The notes under the pieces were generated by a model. That model searched no databases. It was given only the letters and a program-made list of their open reading frames with translations, and had not been told where the DNA came from. 58,909 nt of DNA, taken from NCBI GenBank assembly GCA_016187935.1, contig JACPIU010000008.1:1-58909 (forward strand). The letters run 5' to 3'. The DNA comes from Bdellovibrio sp. (lineage in GTDB: Bacteria > Bdellovibrionota > Bacteriovoracia > Bacteriovoracales > Bacteriovoracaceae). A program made the translations under genes and the position numbers. Positions 44,168 through 54,129 of the stretch are shown here, piece by piece. How positions within the stretch are numbered: the first letter of the stretch is position 1; the number at the start of each line of letters is the position of its first letter.

Positions 44168-45058
44168 ATGGAAGAATTAGGGATCAAAAAAACCATGGGC
44201 CTTTCCGATGGGAGGGAAGTTGTTTATCGAACTAGCTTTAAAGAGAATTCCCCTCCACAGGGGACACCTCTGATCGTCCTCAATAACGGATTGGTTTGCG
44301 GGAATGCCTGGTGGTACTACACGATTAAGCTTTTTGACTCGATAGGTGTTCCCTATCTGATGCACGAATACCGAGGACATTTTGATGGCAACTACGTCAA
44401 AGATAAAAAGAAAGTTAACCTACAGCAATTTTCGCATGATTTGGAAGAAATTTTAGATGGAATCGATGCCGATAAAGTTATTATGGTCGGGCACAGTATG
44501 GGAGTCAATGTCACTCTTCATTATTTGATTTCGCATCCGCAAAGAGTTCTGGCGATGGCGCTCATCTCGGGAACCCCCATTGCCCCGGGCGATTATCTCT
44601 TCAATTTTAAATATGCCAAGCGTCTCCTACCGTTACTCTTTATCGATAATCCGCTGAAAGATTTAATCTGCAACCAGCTTTGGAAAACATCACACTTCAA
44701 TCCGGTGGCCTTAAAATTGGTCCATGTCTTAGGCACTGATCCAGAGCGTGTGCCTGCCAAAATTATCAAATGGTACATGAAGGATTTGGCCAGCATTGAT
44801 TTTAGAGTGTTTGTCCAGCTCGTTCGCGAGATGGAAGACTTTAATGTTCTCCAAGAACTTCAGAGCATAAATATTCCATCACTGGTTATTGGCGGAACCA
44901 AAGATCCCTTATGCCCATTGCCTTTACAGAAAATGCTTCATGAGAATTTGAAAGGTTCAGAATTCCTGGTCATTCCAGGTTCGAGACATGTGCCGCAAAT
45001 CGATAATCCAGAACTTGTTAACGGGCGTATTCTGTCATTGCTCAAGCGTGTTTCGTAA
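44168..45058 (+). CDS. Alpha/beta hydrolase
   Basis: A 296-residue cytoplasmic hydrolase (no signal peptide). The nucleophile elbow is GHSMG (Ser110), the acid is likely the Asp of GGTKDPLCP, and the base is His in GSRHVPQID. The early LNNGLVCGNAWWYY and YRGHFDG segments provide the oxyanion region. The substrate is unknown; esterases and lipid-related lipases of this group look similar. It is monocistronic and convergent with the HD-GYP regulator gene. Confidence 0.8.
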   Translation: MEELGIKKTMGLSDGREVVYRTSFKENSPPQGTPLIVLNNGLVCGNAWWYYTIKLFDSIGVPYLMHEYRGHFDGNYVKDKKKVNLQQFSHDLEEILDGIDADKVIMVGHSMGVNVTLHYLISHPQRVLAMALISGTPIAPGDYLFNFKYAKRLLPLLFIDNPLKDLICNQLWKTSHFNPVALKLVHVLGTDPERVPAKIIKWYMKDLASIDFRVFVQLVREMEDFNVLQELQSINIPSLVIGGTKDPLCPLPLQKMLHENLKGSEFLVIPGSRHVPQIDNPELVNGRILSLLKRVS

Positions 45059-45065
45059 GACTGAT

Positions 45066-46148
45066 TTATTTGCATTGGGACAAAGACGTAATCATTTTTA
45101 AAAATTGAGTTCCTTGGAATCTGGTGGTTGCATTTTGACAATATAGCTTTAAATCCCACTTCGGATTATCAATAATATAGTCGGTCAAATCATGGGCCAC
45201 GATAAATAATATACTCATGGGATGAAATCGCTTGAAATGAATTCCATTGGGAAAGCCGCTTCCATCGGGCAATTCATGATGTTGCCGAATAATGGTAATC
45301 GCATCGGCAGGAATCACTTGTACTTTTTCCAATTGAATTGCCATCAATTCAGGGTGTTCAATGACGATACGATCTTCGCGGAATTTCAAGTTCGCTTTTT
45401 GTTGCTCCAATTGCACTTTTGTGGAAATTTTAGCCAAATGTGGTTTATCAATTAAATATAAATCATGCAAATAGGCCGCATAAGCTAATTTCTCCAAATA
45501 AGATCCATAGGACCATTCGTTTTGTACAGCAATCCCCGTGGCAATATTAAGCAATAATCCGATATGTTCATTGTAATAACTATCAAGACTTCGATTGACT
45601 TTCAAAGTATCAAACAATTTTTTCAAACCAGGATGGTGTTGCAGTTGATCGAGAACATTTACAACGACATTTTTTAAATCAGGAGGAATCTCAAAGGGTT
45701 CTTTGTAAGAAACTCCCTCAAACAAAGCAGGGCCGGAAGCTTCAGGTCTGACTGAATCCAAAGAAACATCTTCAGGATCGATCAAAATACGTTTCAAGGC
45801 CTGAATAATATCGCAATCACTAAATGGCTTGGCCAAAAAATCAGCGCACTTCTGTCTATTTTTGGAAATAAATTCAGGAGTGAGGTGCGAACTAACGATA
45901 ATACTGGGCACATCGCGATTCAAATGAGAATCAGAATTTCTAAGATATTTCAGAATTTCGCCACCGTTCTGTCCATTAAGATTAATGTCCAATAATAAAA
46001 CATCATACTTATTTTCATTGAGACGGCCTTTTGCACTTTCAATGTCCCCGCAAACATCTATTCGTACATGTTCATCGCGCAAATAATTTTTAATGAGATT
46101 ACAAAAGTCCGGATCGTCATCAACTAGTAAAATTGGATTTTCGTGCAT
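45066..46148 (-). CDS. Response regulator with HD-GYP-type domain
   Basis: A 360-residue protein. The receiver domain (1-125) has LVDDDPD and phosphorylation site Asp54 (LLDINLNG). The C-terminal domain shows YLHDLYLID, a later HPELMA and HHELPDGSGFPNG, the HD-GYP signature with Phe in place of Tyr. Such proteins hydrolyse cyclic di-GMP in response to phosphorylation; several usual metal ligands seem present but activity is not certain. The ribosome site is poor. It is monocistronic, with about 270 bp upstream. Confidence 0.82.
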   Translation of the reverse strand: MHENPILLVDDDPDFCNLIKNYLRDEHVRIDVCGDIESAKGRLNENKYDVLLLDINLNGQNGGEILKYLRNSDSHLNRDVPSIIVSSHLTPEFISKNRQKCADFLAKPFSDCDIIQALKRILIDPEDVSLDSVRPEASGPALFEGVSYKEPFEIPPDLKNVVVNVLDQLQHHPGLKKLFDTLKVNRSLDSYYNEHIGLLLNIATGIAVQNEWSYGSYLEKLAYAAYLHDLYLIDKPHLAKISTKVQLEQQKANLKFREDRIVIEHPELMAIQLEKVQVIPADAITIIRQHHELPDGSGFPNGIHFKRFHPMSILFIVAHDLTDYIIDNPKWDLKLYCQNATTRFQGTQFLKMITSLSQCK

Positions 46149-46324
46149 ATTTTACAAAATCATTAACTTCGTAGACGTCAGATACTATCCAAGATCACAT
46201 TATAATGAAGAATCACCTCTAAATGAAGTGTAAATTTGACACGGAAAAAGATTTCCCTCTAAGCAATGCTTGACTTAAAAATTATCAGAAAAGTTTGATC
46301 CAGTATTATACTCCTCACGATTAG

Positions 46325-46404
46325 ATTTTCACGTGAGTGAAAATGCAAAGCAAGAGTGGTATACCCGTAGCGGTTTGCTTGAAAAGCAAAGTGCGAAGGG
46401 TATA
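46325..46404. other. Two adjacent RNA-like hairpins next to the phosphofructokinase 3' end
   Basis: ATTTTCAC-GTGA-GTGAAAAT (46325-46344) is an 8-bp stem with a GNRA tetraloop. It is followed by TATACCC (46360-46366) pairing with GGGTATA (46398-46404), enclosing an inner stem TTTGC/GCAAA with symmetrical 7-nt internal loops GTAGCGG and GTGCGAA. A TATACT box lies at 46307-46312 and a T-run at 46420-46426. It may be a small plus-strand RNA or a 3'-UTR structure of pfk on the minus strand. No known RNA class recognised. Confidence 0.4.
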
Positions 46405-46417
46405 AAAATAAATTTTG

Positions 46418-47797
46418 TCATTTTTTCCGAGGTTTCAACAAAGCAGGCTGTCCCGTGGATTCAAGTACATTGCGCCAGAAGGTGCTATCCGGCGAGATCA
46501 CCTGCCGCCCAACTGTCACGGCAGTAAGAGGTACGTAAGTGAAACGCCCCAACCATAGCCCAACAACCATTCCAGTTTTACCTGCCATTGCCGCGTGAAC
46601 AGCTTCTTCAGCAAGTTGACCACAAAAAATTGAATCGCCGGCATTGGCGGGCGCTGCTCGAACGATATAGCTCGGATCGATATACTTCAAGCTTATACCT
46701 TCATCGCCTAATTCTCTTATAAGTTCGTCCCGAATAAAAACTCCAATATCTGCAAGCTTGAGATTGCCAGATGCATCGCGGGCCTGCATTTTTGGCAAAT
46801 GCTCTTGCCCCGCCCCTTCGGCAACAACGATCAACACATGCCCATTCGCGTGCAAGCGTTCACGCACATATTGCAAGAGGCCATGGGGGCCATGAATATC
46901 AAATGGAATTTCTGGCACCAGAACAAGATTCGCCTCTCGGCAGGCCATGACCGCCGATGCAGCAATAAAACCCGAGTAACGTCCCATCAAGTGCACCAGA
47001 CCGACACCATTCAAAGTCCCTACCGCTTCAACATGCGCAGCTCGAATAGCATCAGATGCTATACTTACGGCGGTTTCAAACCCAAAAGTCTTTTCAATAA
47101 AAAGCATATCGTTATCAATTGTCTTCGGCACACCGATAATGGCAATTCTCGCGTTTCGCCGACACACCTCTTCATAAAGCGCCAGCGCACCATGCATAGT
47201 ACCATCGCCACCAACAGTGAAAAGAATATTAATTCCCAAACGGTTCAGAGTATCAACCATCTCTGAAATTGATTGGGGACCGCGAGATGAACCGAGAATA
47301 GTTCCGCCAAGGAGATGGATATCGCGAATGACATCAGGATTGAGAATCATGGGAGCTTGCGGAGCACGATCAGTCAAACCTAGAAAACCATAACGGATGC
47401 CCAAAATTTTTCTTACTCCATAAGAGTACCATAATCCGCGCACCAAACCGCGCGTGACATTGTTCATACCGGGACAAAGTCCTCCACAATTAACGATTCC
47501 GACCACGACCTCTTCACCCTTAAAAAAGACATGTTTCCGTGGCCCAGCCAAAGTAAAGAAATTTTCCGGCGTCATACCCGTGGGATCATAAAGAATTCGC
47601 GCATCATCGGAAGTAAAGTCTGAAATATAATCATTGGTTACATTTGAAAACATCAAGGGCGACGGAGTATTTGCCTCACCCAGCACAGGAATAGAAAAAT
47701 CAAATCGCTTGGTCATGGCCAATGCTTGCACAAACCTAAGTTTTGAGCAAAATTTTTCTAAATGATGATTATCAACAGGTCCAAATGCGGTTGTCAC
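46418..47797 (-). CDS. pfkA: ATP-dependent 6-phosphofructokinase (long, eukaryote/spirochete-like group)
   Basis: A 459-residue phosphofructokinase. Visible are GGLCPGMNNV (nucleotide binding), GGDGT (196-200), PKTIDND (224-230) and LMGRYSGFIA. The GGDGT plus PKTIDND combination, with about 100 extra N-terminal residues, is that of ATP-dependent enzymes of plants, trypanosomes and some bacteria; PPi-dependent ones usually read GGDDT. It phosphorylates fructose 6-phosphate in glycolysis. The GTG at 47797 lacks a good ribosome site; an ATG at 47716 is possible, but the longer N-terminus fits the family. Confidence 0.88.
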   Translation of the reverse strand: MTTAFGPVDNHHLEKFCSKLRFVQALAMTKRFDFSIPVLGEANTPSPLMFSNVTNDYISDFTSDDARILYDPTGMTPENFFTLAGPRKHVFFKGEEVVVGIVNCGGLCPGMNNVTRGLVRGLWYSYGVRKILGIRYGFLGLTDRAPQAPMILNPDVIRDIHLLGGTILGSSRGPQSISEMVDTLNRLGINILFTVGGDGTMHGALALYEEVCRRNARIAIIGVPKTIDNDMLFIEKTFGFETAVSIASDAIRAAHVEAVGTLNGVGLVHLMGRYSGFIAASAVMACREANLVLVPEIPFDIHGPHGLLQYVRERLHANGHVLIVVAEGAGQEHLPKMQARDASGNLKLADIGVFIRDELIRELGDEGISLKYIDPSYIVRAAPANAGDSIFCGQLAEEAVHAAMAGKTGMVVGLWLGRFTYVPLTAVTVGRQVISPDSTFWRNVLESTGQPALLKPRKK

Positions 47798-47861
47798 TTA
47801 CATAAAAAAGAAAATCATATATTTTTCATTCTAGTCATCCTCGTAGAATTAGGGAGGTATC

Positions 47862-48476
47862 ATGAAAATTGTCGGACTATCGGGAAGTCTAAGATCAGAA
47901 TCATACAATACAGCTCTTTTGCGAGCAGCAAAAGAAACTGTGAGTGATCGAATAGATATGCAAATTTTCACTCTTCACGATATTCCCTTGTATGATGGTG
48001 ATGTAGAAACTAATCAAGGAATTCCTTGGCGTGTAAATGAATTGAAAAAAGAATTGATTAATTCTGATGGGCTACTCATTGTCACACCCGAATACAATCA
48101 CTCTCTACCAGGTGTTTTAAAAAATGCCATAGACTGGCTCAGTCGTCCGCCGAAAGATATCAAAAGCGTATTCGGTAACCGACCGGTTGCTTTAATTGGG
48201 GCTTCCCCCTCAGGTTTTGGCACAATCCTTGCGCAAGAGGCGTGGCTACCCGTAATACGTACTTTGGGAATGAAGCCTTGGTTTGGAAACAGCTTACACG
48301 TTTCACATGCTGATAAGGTTTTTGATAAGGCCGGCAAAATGACTGATTCGGATTATACATTGCAGCTGCAACAATTTATGCAGGGGTTTGTGGGATTTAT
48401 CAATAAGGAAACGGCGAAGCCAGTAAGGGAGAAAGAAGAAATGGCCAAAGAGCAACGGGAGCCTTTGCATCAATGA
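47862..48476 (+). CDS. NADPH-dependent FMN reductase family protein
   Basis: A 204-residue flavodoxin-like protein with GLSGSLRSESYN (FMN phosphate loop) and TPEYNHSLPGVLKNAIDWLSR, the signature of chromate/quinone/azo reductases such as ChrR and YieF. It probably reduces quinones or flavins in the cytoplasm. GGGAGG precedes the ATG. Its stop overlaps the next lipoprotein gene by ATGA. Confidence 0.88.
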   Translation: MKIVGLSGSLRSESYNTALLRAAKETVSDRIDMQIFTLHDIPLYDGDVETNQGIPWRVNELKKELINSDGLLIVTPEYNHSLPGVLKNAIDWLSRPPKDIKSVFGNRPVALIGASPSGFGTILAQEAWLPVIRTLGMKPWFGNSLHVSHADKVFDKAGKMTDSDYTLQLQQFMQGFVGFINKETAKPVREKEEMAKEQREPLHQ

Positions 48477-49051
48477 ATATCACAACAATAAGTTATAATT
48501 TTATTTTCTTATTTTTTATTTCAGTGTTCATTTCATGTTCAGTGATCGATGTAAAACAAGACTATGATGTAAAATATGATTTTTCAAAGCTTAAGAACTA
48601 TTCATGGCAAGTTATGGATGAAAAAAGTCCCGTTGTACGCAATGCTCTGGTTGAGGACAGAGTACGAACGGCCGTCGATAATCAATTATCTGCCCAAGGA
48701 TTCAAAAAAGATGGAATCGACAAAGTAGATTTCTTCGTCAATTACCACTACATAGTGCGGGAAGTTTCAGATAAAGATGTTATGAATGCCGGTTTTGGAA
48801 TTGGGAGTACTCTTGGTAGTGATAGCACTTTTGGCAGTCTCGGATTTGGCATTCCGTTAGGGGATCGAGCAAGCCATATGGTGGAAAGCCTGGTAATAGA
48901 TGTCATCGATGCCAATAGTGGGAAATTGATTTGGCGAGGATTTGCAAATGAGAAGCTACTGAATTCCACACCAGAAAAAACCAATGCAAACTTTATCAAA
49001 ACAGTCCAAGCAATTCTTCAAAAATTTCCACCATCTAAGAAGAAAAAATAA
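48473..49051 (+). CDS. DUF4136 lipoprotein
   Basis: A 192-residue lipoprotein with signal peptide and lipobox VFISC. The mature part has the DUF4136 pattern: YDFSKLKNYSW, IDKVDFFVNYHY, a Gly-rich GFGIGSTLG segment and LVIDVIDANSGKLIWRG. The family is of unknown function and is anchored in the outer membrane or inner membrane of many Gram-negatives. It is translationally coupled to the flavin reductase gene. Confidence 0.8.
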   Translation: MNITTISYNFIFLFFISVFISCSVIDVKQDYDVKYDFSKLKNYSWQVMDEKSPVVRNALVEDRVRTAVDNQLSAQGFKKDGIDKVDFFVNYHYIVREVSDKDVMNAGFGIGSTLGSDSTFGSLGFGIPLGDRASHMVESLVIDVIDANSGKLIWRGFANEKLLNSTPEKTNANFIKTVQAILQKFPPSKKKK

Positions 49052-49063
49052 CTTGAACCACGT

Positions 49064-50143
49064 TCACGCAGCACGAACTCTATCAAGAAAAAGCCTAGCT
49101 TCATCTGCATTTTCTAAAGTTGTTTTGATTCGTCCCAAAAATTGAATTGCCATTTTTCCGTCAATCAGACGATGGTCATAAGTCAGGGCCACATACATCA
49201 TAGGTTTGATTTCCAATTTAAGGCCTTCGCTGCCATTTTTGACGGCCACAGGACGATAATCAATACGATGCATACCTAGAATGCCGACTTGAGGAGGATT
49301 CAACAAAGGAATTGAAAACAGCGAACCAAACACCCCTCCATTTGTGATAGTAAAAGTGCCTCCCATTAATTCCGTCAAATCCAGATTACCCTTAGCGGTT
49401 TTATTTGCTTTTTCCGCAATGGTTTGCTCCAATTCCGCATAGCTCATCTCATCTGAATTATTTATAACCGGCACCACCAATCCCCTCTCTCTAGTCACGG
49501 CAATTCCCAAATGAACTTTTTTATTATAAATAATTTCATTTTCATTCATTCGAGCGTTCAGAATGGGAAATTCTTTTAAACCAGAGATAACTGCATCACA
49601 AAAAAAGGACATCAACCCCAGCTTCACTCCATACTTCTCCTTAAATTCCGTTTTTCGCCTTTCACGAATTGCAATTATCTTGGACATGTCGACATCATTA
49701 TAGGTTGTTGTGGGCACAGCTTCCTGTTGTCCTTTTAACAGCCTTTTTGACATTGCTTTAACCAACGGACTTATTTCTTCCGACCATTGTGAGTCGCTCA
49801 AAGTTTCTTTTTGATTCACGCCTGAAATAAATTTCTTTTCAGGAAAGGTACTAGATTCATTTATTTTCCCTGATGCCGTTTTAATATCTAACACCGTTCC
49901 TTCAGCGATGCTCTCAATTTCTCCCACTTGTTGCCCGACTCTCACGGTGCTACCAACCGAGGCCTTGATGTGCAAGACACCTGTTTCCGGGGAATGAATC
50001 TCAACATTGGCCTTATCTGATTCCAATTCAAGAATGACTTCATCTTTTTGGACGTGGCCATTATCCTGGGCCAACCATCGAACGATGATGGCCTCTTCAA
50101 TTGACTCACCCAAATTTGGTACTTCGATATTCTTGCTAACCAT
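49064..50143 (-). CDS. sucB: Dihydrolipoamide succinyltransferase (E2), no subunit-binding domain
   Basis: A 359-residue E2 component. The lipoyl domain (1-77) has the modified Lys in [11 protein letters not shown] linker of about 45 residues follows, without the peripheral subunit-binding domain (usual pattern SPA.R.L..E..(I/L)....G.G..GR..K.D). The catalytic domain (about 123-359) ends with DHRLIDG. It transfers succinyl groups to CoA in the 2-oxoglutarate dehydrogenase complex. It starts 6 bp after the sucA stop with AAGGTG upstream. E. coli SucB is about 405 residues. Confidence 0.9.
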   Translation of the reverse strand: MVSKNIEVPNLGESIEEAIIVRWLAQDNGHVQKDEVILELESDKANVEIHSPETGVLHIKASVGSTVRVGQQVGEIESIAEGTVLDIKTASGKINESSTFPEKKFISGVNQKETLSDSQWSEEISPLVKAMSKRLLKGQQEAVPTTTYNDVDMSKIIAIRERRKTEFKEKYGVKLGLMSFFCDAVISGLKEFPILNARMNENEIIYNKKVHLGIAVTRERGLVVPVINNSDEMSYAELEQTIAEKANKTAKGNLDLTELMGGTFTITNGGVFGSLFSIPLLNPPQVGILGMHRIDYRPVAVKNGSEGLKLEIKPMMYVALTYDHRLIDGKMAIQFLGRIKTTLENADEARLFLDRVRAA

Positions 50144-50149
50144 AAATTT

Positions 50150-52837
50150 TCACCTTGCGGATCTTAAGGCCTGGTTAATAATTTCTCTCTGATTATCATC
50201 GTGAACGGCGTAATTTCCTTCTGCCGTTACAGCGCTGACAGGTCTGCCAACGTATTTTAATTTCCAATTTAGCGATAAAGTATTCAACTTAATAAAAAAC
50301 CATCCACCGGCGTTTTGTGGTTCTTCTTGAACCCAAATCCAATGTTGAATACGTTTGTTTTCCTCCACCACTCCTTTTAGTTTGTTAATATCTAGGGGAT
50401 AGAGTTGCTCAATGCGAACAAACATAATATTTTCTAACAGTTCCCTCTTCTTGGCTTCGCTATAAACATCCCAGAAGATTTTACCGGAACACACCAATCC
50501 AACTTTTTCACCACCATTGGACTCTGACGAAATAATATTAACGAAACCGCCGGAAATGAAATTCCCAATGGGGGAAGAATTCAAATCGCTCCGTAACATA
50601 CTTTTTGGCGTGAATATAATAAGGGGTTTCCTGAAATCTTGATGCATTTGACGACGTAATAAGTGAAAATATTGTGCCGCAGTTGAAGGTTGAGTAATTT
50701 GAATATTCAATTGTCCAGCTAATTGCAAAAATCTTTCAATTCTCGCGCTCGAATGGTCAGGACCTTGACCTTCATATCCGTGAGGCAACAAGAGAACAAG
50801 GCCGCTGGCCCTTTTCCATTTAAACTCTGATGATACTATAAATTGATCGATAATAACTTGGGCACTATTAGAAAAATCCCCATATTGTGCCTCCCAGATC
50901 GTTAAACACTTCGGTGTTGACAATGAATATCCGAATTCAAATCCAAGCGTAGCATTTTCAGATAAAGGCGAATTGTAAATCTCCAAGAGAGAATCGTTTT
51001 CAAATTTTTTTAAAGGAATATAACCTTGTTCCGTGTCTTGATCCAAATAGGTAATATGACGTTGACTAAAAGTCCCTCTCACACTGTCCTGCCCCACCAA
51101 CCTAATGCTGTACCCCTCAGAAAGTAGTGAAGCAAAGCTTATCAGTTCTGCCAAAGACCAAATAACTTCTTTAGTGCTTTTATATTTCTCATATCTTCTT
51201 GCGAGGGCCCTGGATAGTTTTGGGAGAATATGAATTTCGGGTGGGATATCCTTGTGTATAACTTCGATGATATTCTCAAATAAGAACGCGGAAATTGGAG
51301 TTTGTAGCAAGCTTATCATCCGCTCAAAAGTGGGGGGCTTATATGAAACCCACTCCCCTTGAAAAGAATTATCGCTCAATCTTACGGATTTTGTCTGGAC
51401 TTCCTGTCTCTTATCTTCCAAATGATTAATATACGCTTTGTTAAAATCATCTATTTCTTTTTGACCAATTATGTTTTGATTCACTAATTTATCTTTATAA
51501 ATCTCACTTACCGGTCTAAATTTCTGAATTTGATTATACATACGAGGATTGGTGTAACGTGGTTCATCTATTTCATTATGACCATACTTTCGATAACAAC
51601 AAATCTCGATAAAAATATCCCGTAAAAACTTCTGTCTAAATTCAAAGGCCAACTTTGTGATTGTGCAAATTGCCTCGACATCAAAACAATTTACATGAAA
51701 AATGGGAGCTTCTAATGCCTTGGCAAAATCGCTACAATAAATTGATGACCTGCTTTCGGAGGAAGTGGCGGTAAATCCTAATTGATTGTTAAGTATTATA
51801 TGAACGCTCCCACCGACAGCATACGGTTTCAACTCGGAAAAGTTGAGAGTTTCGGTAACGATCCCTTGGCCAACAAAGGCCGCATCACCATGGATGATAA
51901 CCGGAAGAATCGCTCCCCATTTGCTATTATATTTACTCATTATTTTTGCCCGCACTTTCCCTAAAAGCACCGGATAAACAAACTCCAAATGCGAAGGGTT
52001 AAAGGCCAGCGAAATATTTAAATCTTTGCCCTTAACCTTGATTTTATTTGTGTGTCCTAAATGATATTTAACATCCCCTTGAACAAATGCCGCTTGGTCT
52101 CTTTTAAGCTCTTCAAATTCTGCAAATAAATTGATCAAGGACAAATTTAAAAAATTGGCCAGGACATTTACTCTTCCTCGATGGGCCATCGCCAACCCGA
52201 TTTCTTCTACACCATAGTCAATGGCAATTTCTGCTAGTTCGTGCAAGGCACAAGTCAAGCCTTCTGCTCCCTCTAATGAAAATCTTTTTTTACCAGGATA
52301 TTTATCTTGCAAAAATTCTTCTAGTTTTGTGGTTTTTATCAGGAGCTGAAGCCATTTTATTTTTTTATTCGGATCGATTTGTGTAATATTTTTTGGATTT
52401 AATTTATTTTCAAGCCACTGCCTAACTTCAATATCGAGGATATGGGCAAATTCAATCCCAATATTACCGGTAAACATCGTTCTCAAATAAGATTTAAGAT
52501 CTTTAGTTGTTGGGAAATTCAGTCCTGCAAATCCTGGCGCCAAATATTTTGTATTATCATCGAAACCATTTAATTTCTCATGCAACTGACATCTTTCGGC
52601 CTTCTCTTCAAAGAGATCGATGTTGGCGCACTTATGTCCGTTAATTCGAAATTCATCAATTAGGGCCTTCAGATATAGCTCATGTAAAATACGGCCCTCA
52701 ATTTCGCTTTGAGCGATCTTATGTCCTTCAAAAAAGGCCGTCCATGTGGGCGGTAATGCAGCGCCAGGCCCCTGTAAAAACTTGCCATGCATAAATTCTA
52801 AATAGCGAGGAGAAATATAGGATAAAACATCTGACAC
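50150..52837 (-). CDS. sucA: 2-oxoglutarate dehydrogenase E1 component
   Basis: An 895-residue thiamine diphosphate enzyme. Family marks: N-terminal SPRYLEFMHGKF region, MAHRGRVNVLANF, HGDAAFVGQGIVTETLN, HIILNNQLGFTA, CYRKYGHNEIDEPRYTNP and, near the end, WVQEEPQNAGGW. It decarboxylates 2-oxoglutarate and succinylates the lipoyl arm of E2. I prefer GTG 52837, with GGAG six bases upstream, to the GTG four codons earlier. It is followed by sucB; no lipoamide dehydrogenase gene is in the window. Confidence 0.95.
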   Translation of the reverse strand: MSDVLSYISPRYLEFMHGKFLQGPGAALPPTWTAFFEGHKIAQSEIEGRILHELYLKALIDEFRINGHKCANIDLFEEKAERCQLHEKLNGFDDNTKYLAPGFAGLNFPTTKDLKSYLRTMFTGNIGIEFAHILDIEVRQWLENKLNPKNITQIDPNKKIKWLQLLIKTTKLEEFLQDKYPGKKRFSLEGAEGLTCALHELAEIAIDYGVEEIGLAMAHRGRVNVLANFLNLSLINLFAEFEELKRDQAAFVQGDVKYHLGHTNKIKVKGKDLNISLAFNPSHLEFVYPVLLGKVRAKIMSKYNSKWGAILPVIIHGDAAFVGQGIVTETLNFSELKPYAVGGSVHIILNNQLGFTATSSESRSSIYCSDFAKALEAPIFHVNCFDVEAICTITKLAFEFRQKFLRDIFIEICCYRKYGHNEIDEPRYTNPRMYNQIQKFRPVSEIYKDKLVNQNIIGQKEIDDFNKAYINHLEDKRQEVQTKSVRLSDNSFQGEWVSYKPPTFERMISLLQTPISAFLFENIIEVIHKDIPPEIHILPKLSRALARRYEKYKSTKEVIWSLAELISFASLLSEGYSIRLVGQDSVRGTFSQRHITYLDQDTEQGYIPLKKFENDSLLEIYNSPLSENATLGFEFGYSLSTPKCLTIWEAQYGDFSNSAQVIIDQFIVSSEFKWKRASGLVLLLPHGYEGQGPDHSSARIERFLQLAGQLNIQITQPSTAAQYFHLLRRQMHQDFRKPLIIFTPKSMLRSDLNSSPIGNFISGGFVNIISSESNGGEKVGLVCSGKIFWDVYSEAKKRELLENIMFVRIEQLYPLDINKLKGVVEENKRIQHWIWVQEEPQNAGGWFFIKLNTLSLNWKLKYVGRPVSAVTAEGNYAVHDDNQREIINQALRSAR

Positions 52838-52942
52838 GTATGACTCCACATATGATTTTCTTACACTAAACCAGATATGGAGGACAGAAGAAGAACGAGT
52901 CTTAACCTTTCAGATGATTTCGGTAAATAAATCTAAACACAA

Positions 52943-54019
52943 TTATTTCAAAAGTTCTTTGACCAGATCATTAAACTTGCTTGCCTCTGCACCGCATGCC
53001 GCGCAGGTTTCCTTCTTGGGCGTTGGCGTACTCATATTTTGATAAATTTTTCTGAGCGTTTTTTCCAGTTCAACATTGACTCCCAAAGTGGCCAAAAATT
53101 TGCGCGTTTTGATTGACTCTTCCAACCAGCGATTCATCTCATTTCGCTTAGCGATTGAAAGCTCAAAGTATTTATTGTTCCATTTCTTTTCTTTACCAAA
53201 GATAAAAAATGTTTTTGAACGAAGCATGCTAAAAAGGATGCTTATCTTGCTCTTCTCCTTAATGTCTGAAATATTGGCCAAGGTCATGACAGGCAACATT
53301 TCAAAACGCAATTTGAGCAACAATTTGGCTTCTTCGTGGTAAATTTGTGCCTGCCTTTCATATTCCTCAAGATCATTAACATTAATTAAACCTGAATCCA
53401 CTTTCGCAAGTTTTGACAGGCCATTTTGAATCATTTTGAGCATATCAAATTCCTCAAAACCTTTTTCTTTGGCCCGAAGTGTTTGATAAATCTGTTTTTG
53501 ATGCATGGCCACCGCGAGAGCATACAAGGATTGAGTTTTGTTATCTTCACTCAGAGGAGACAAATCCGCCCAATCTTTCTTTTTATCAGGTAAGAATTCA
53601 TAGATTGTGCGGAAAAATTCTTCCAAGGCCTCTCTCATCATCTCTAAGCGTCGAATTTCAGTATCGGCACCTGAAGCGCTCCAAAACTGATACTCAAAGG
53701 CCTTATAATAAACAGCCGCCTGGGTAATTTTTTCATTAAACGAATCGGACTCAAGCAGCTTATCGCGGCTTCTGACTCTAGTCTCTTGCGCTTCTTTCAC
53801 TCTGAGTTTTATTGTCATATCATCCGTGTTCTCGGCCATGTCTTCAGTGATTGTTTTCATTTCATTGGTCGTCTTGGCCATTTCGGTTGTGGTGCCGGCC
53901 ATATTACTGGTGGCGGTATCCATGCTCTTGGTCCGATTCTCAAGCTCTTGAACTTTTGAGCAACCACTAGAGAGAATCATGCCAAGTGTTGCGCACATGA
54001 TGGTAAAACGTAATTTCAT
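52943..54019 (-). CDS. Lipoprotein with N-terminal coiled-coil and C-terminal CxxC
   Basis: A 358-residue lipoprotein: lipobox LSSGC (Cys20). Residues about 25-75 form a heptad-like Met/Thr repeat (TSNMAGTTTEMAKTTNEM), probably a coiled coil. The rest is helical and charged, and it ends with ETCAACGAEASKF, a CxxC pair. No family recognised. It is monocistronic with poor conservation clues; a structural role at the cell envelope is a guess. Confidence 0.6.
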   Translation of the reverse strand: MKLRFTIMCATLGMILSSGCSKVQELENRTKSMDTATSNMAGTTTEMAKTTNEMKTITEDMAENTDDMTIKLRVKEAQETRVRSRDKLLESDSFNEKITQAAVYYKAFEYQFWSASGADTEIRRLEMMREALEEFFRTIYEFLPDKKKDWADLSPLSEDNKTQSLYALAVAMHQKQIYQTLRAKEKGFEEFDMLKMIQNGLSKLAKVDSGLINVNDLEEYERQAQIYHEEAKLLLKLRFEMLPVMTLANISDIKEKSKISILFSMLRSKTFFIFGKEKKWNNKYFELSIAKRNEMNRWLEESIKTRKFLATLGVNVELEKTLRKIYQNMSTPTPKKETCAACGAEASKFNDLVKELLK

Positions 54020-54129
54020 AACATTATCCTCAGTCGAGTTTTAGCGTGCCATGCGTCAATATATAGAAGTTTAGAATTTGCTGCTATAAGGCCGTAAATT
54101 TTTCACGGGAATCACCTTCTATCAAGGAC

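Noticed and set aside
46270-46309. TTGACT with TATTAT as a promoter for the structured element
   Set aside because: The spacing is 28 bp, too long for a sigma70 promoter. Only the TATACT box alone remains as weak support.
46351-46404. tRNA-like look (GAGTGGT D-arm motif and TTTGC-TTGAAAA-GCAAA anticodon-like arm)
   Set aside because: There is no acceptor stem pairing, no T-arm GGTTCGAATCC and no CCA end, so it is not a tRNA gene. I keep it only as an unassigned structured element.
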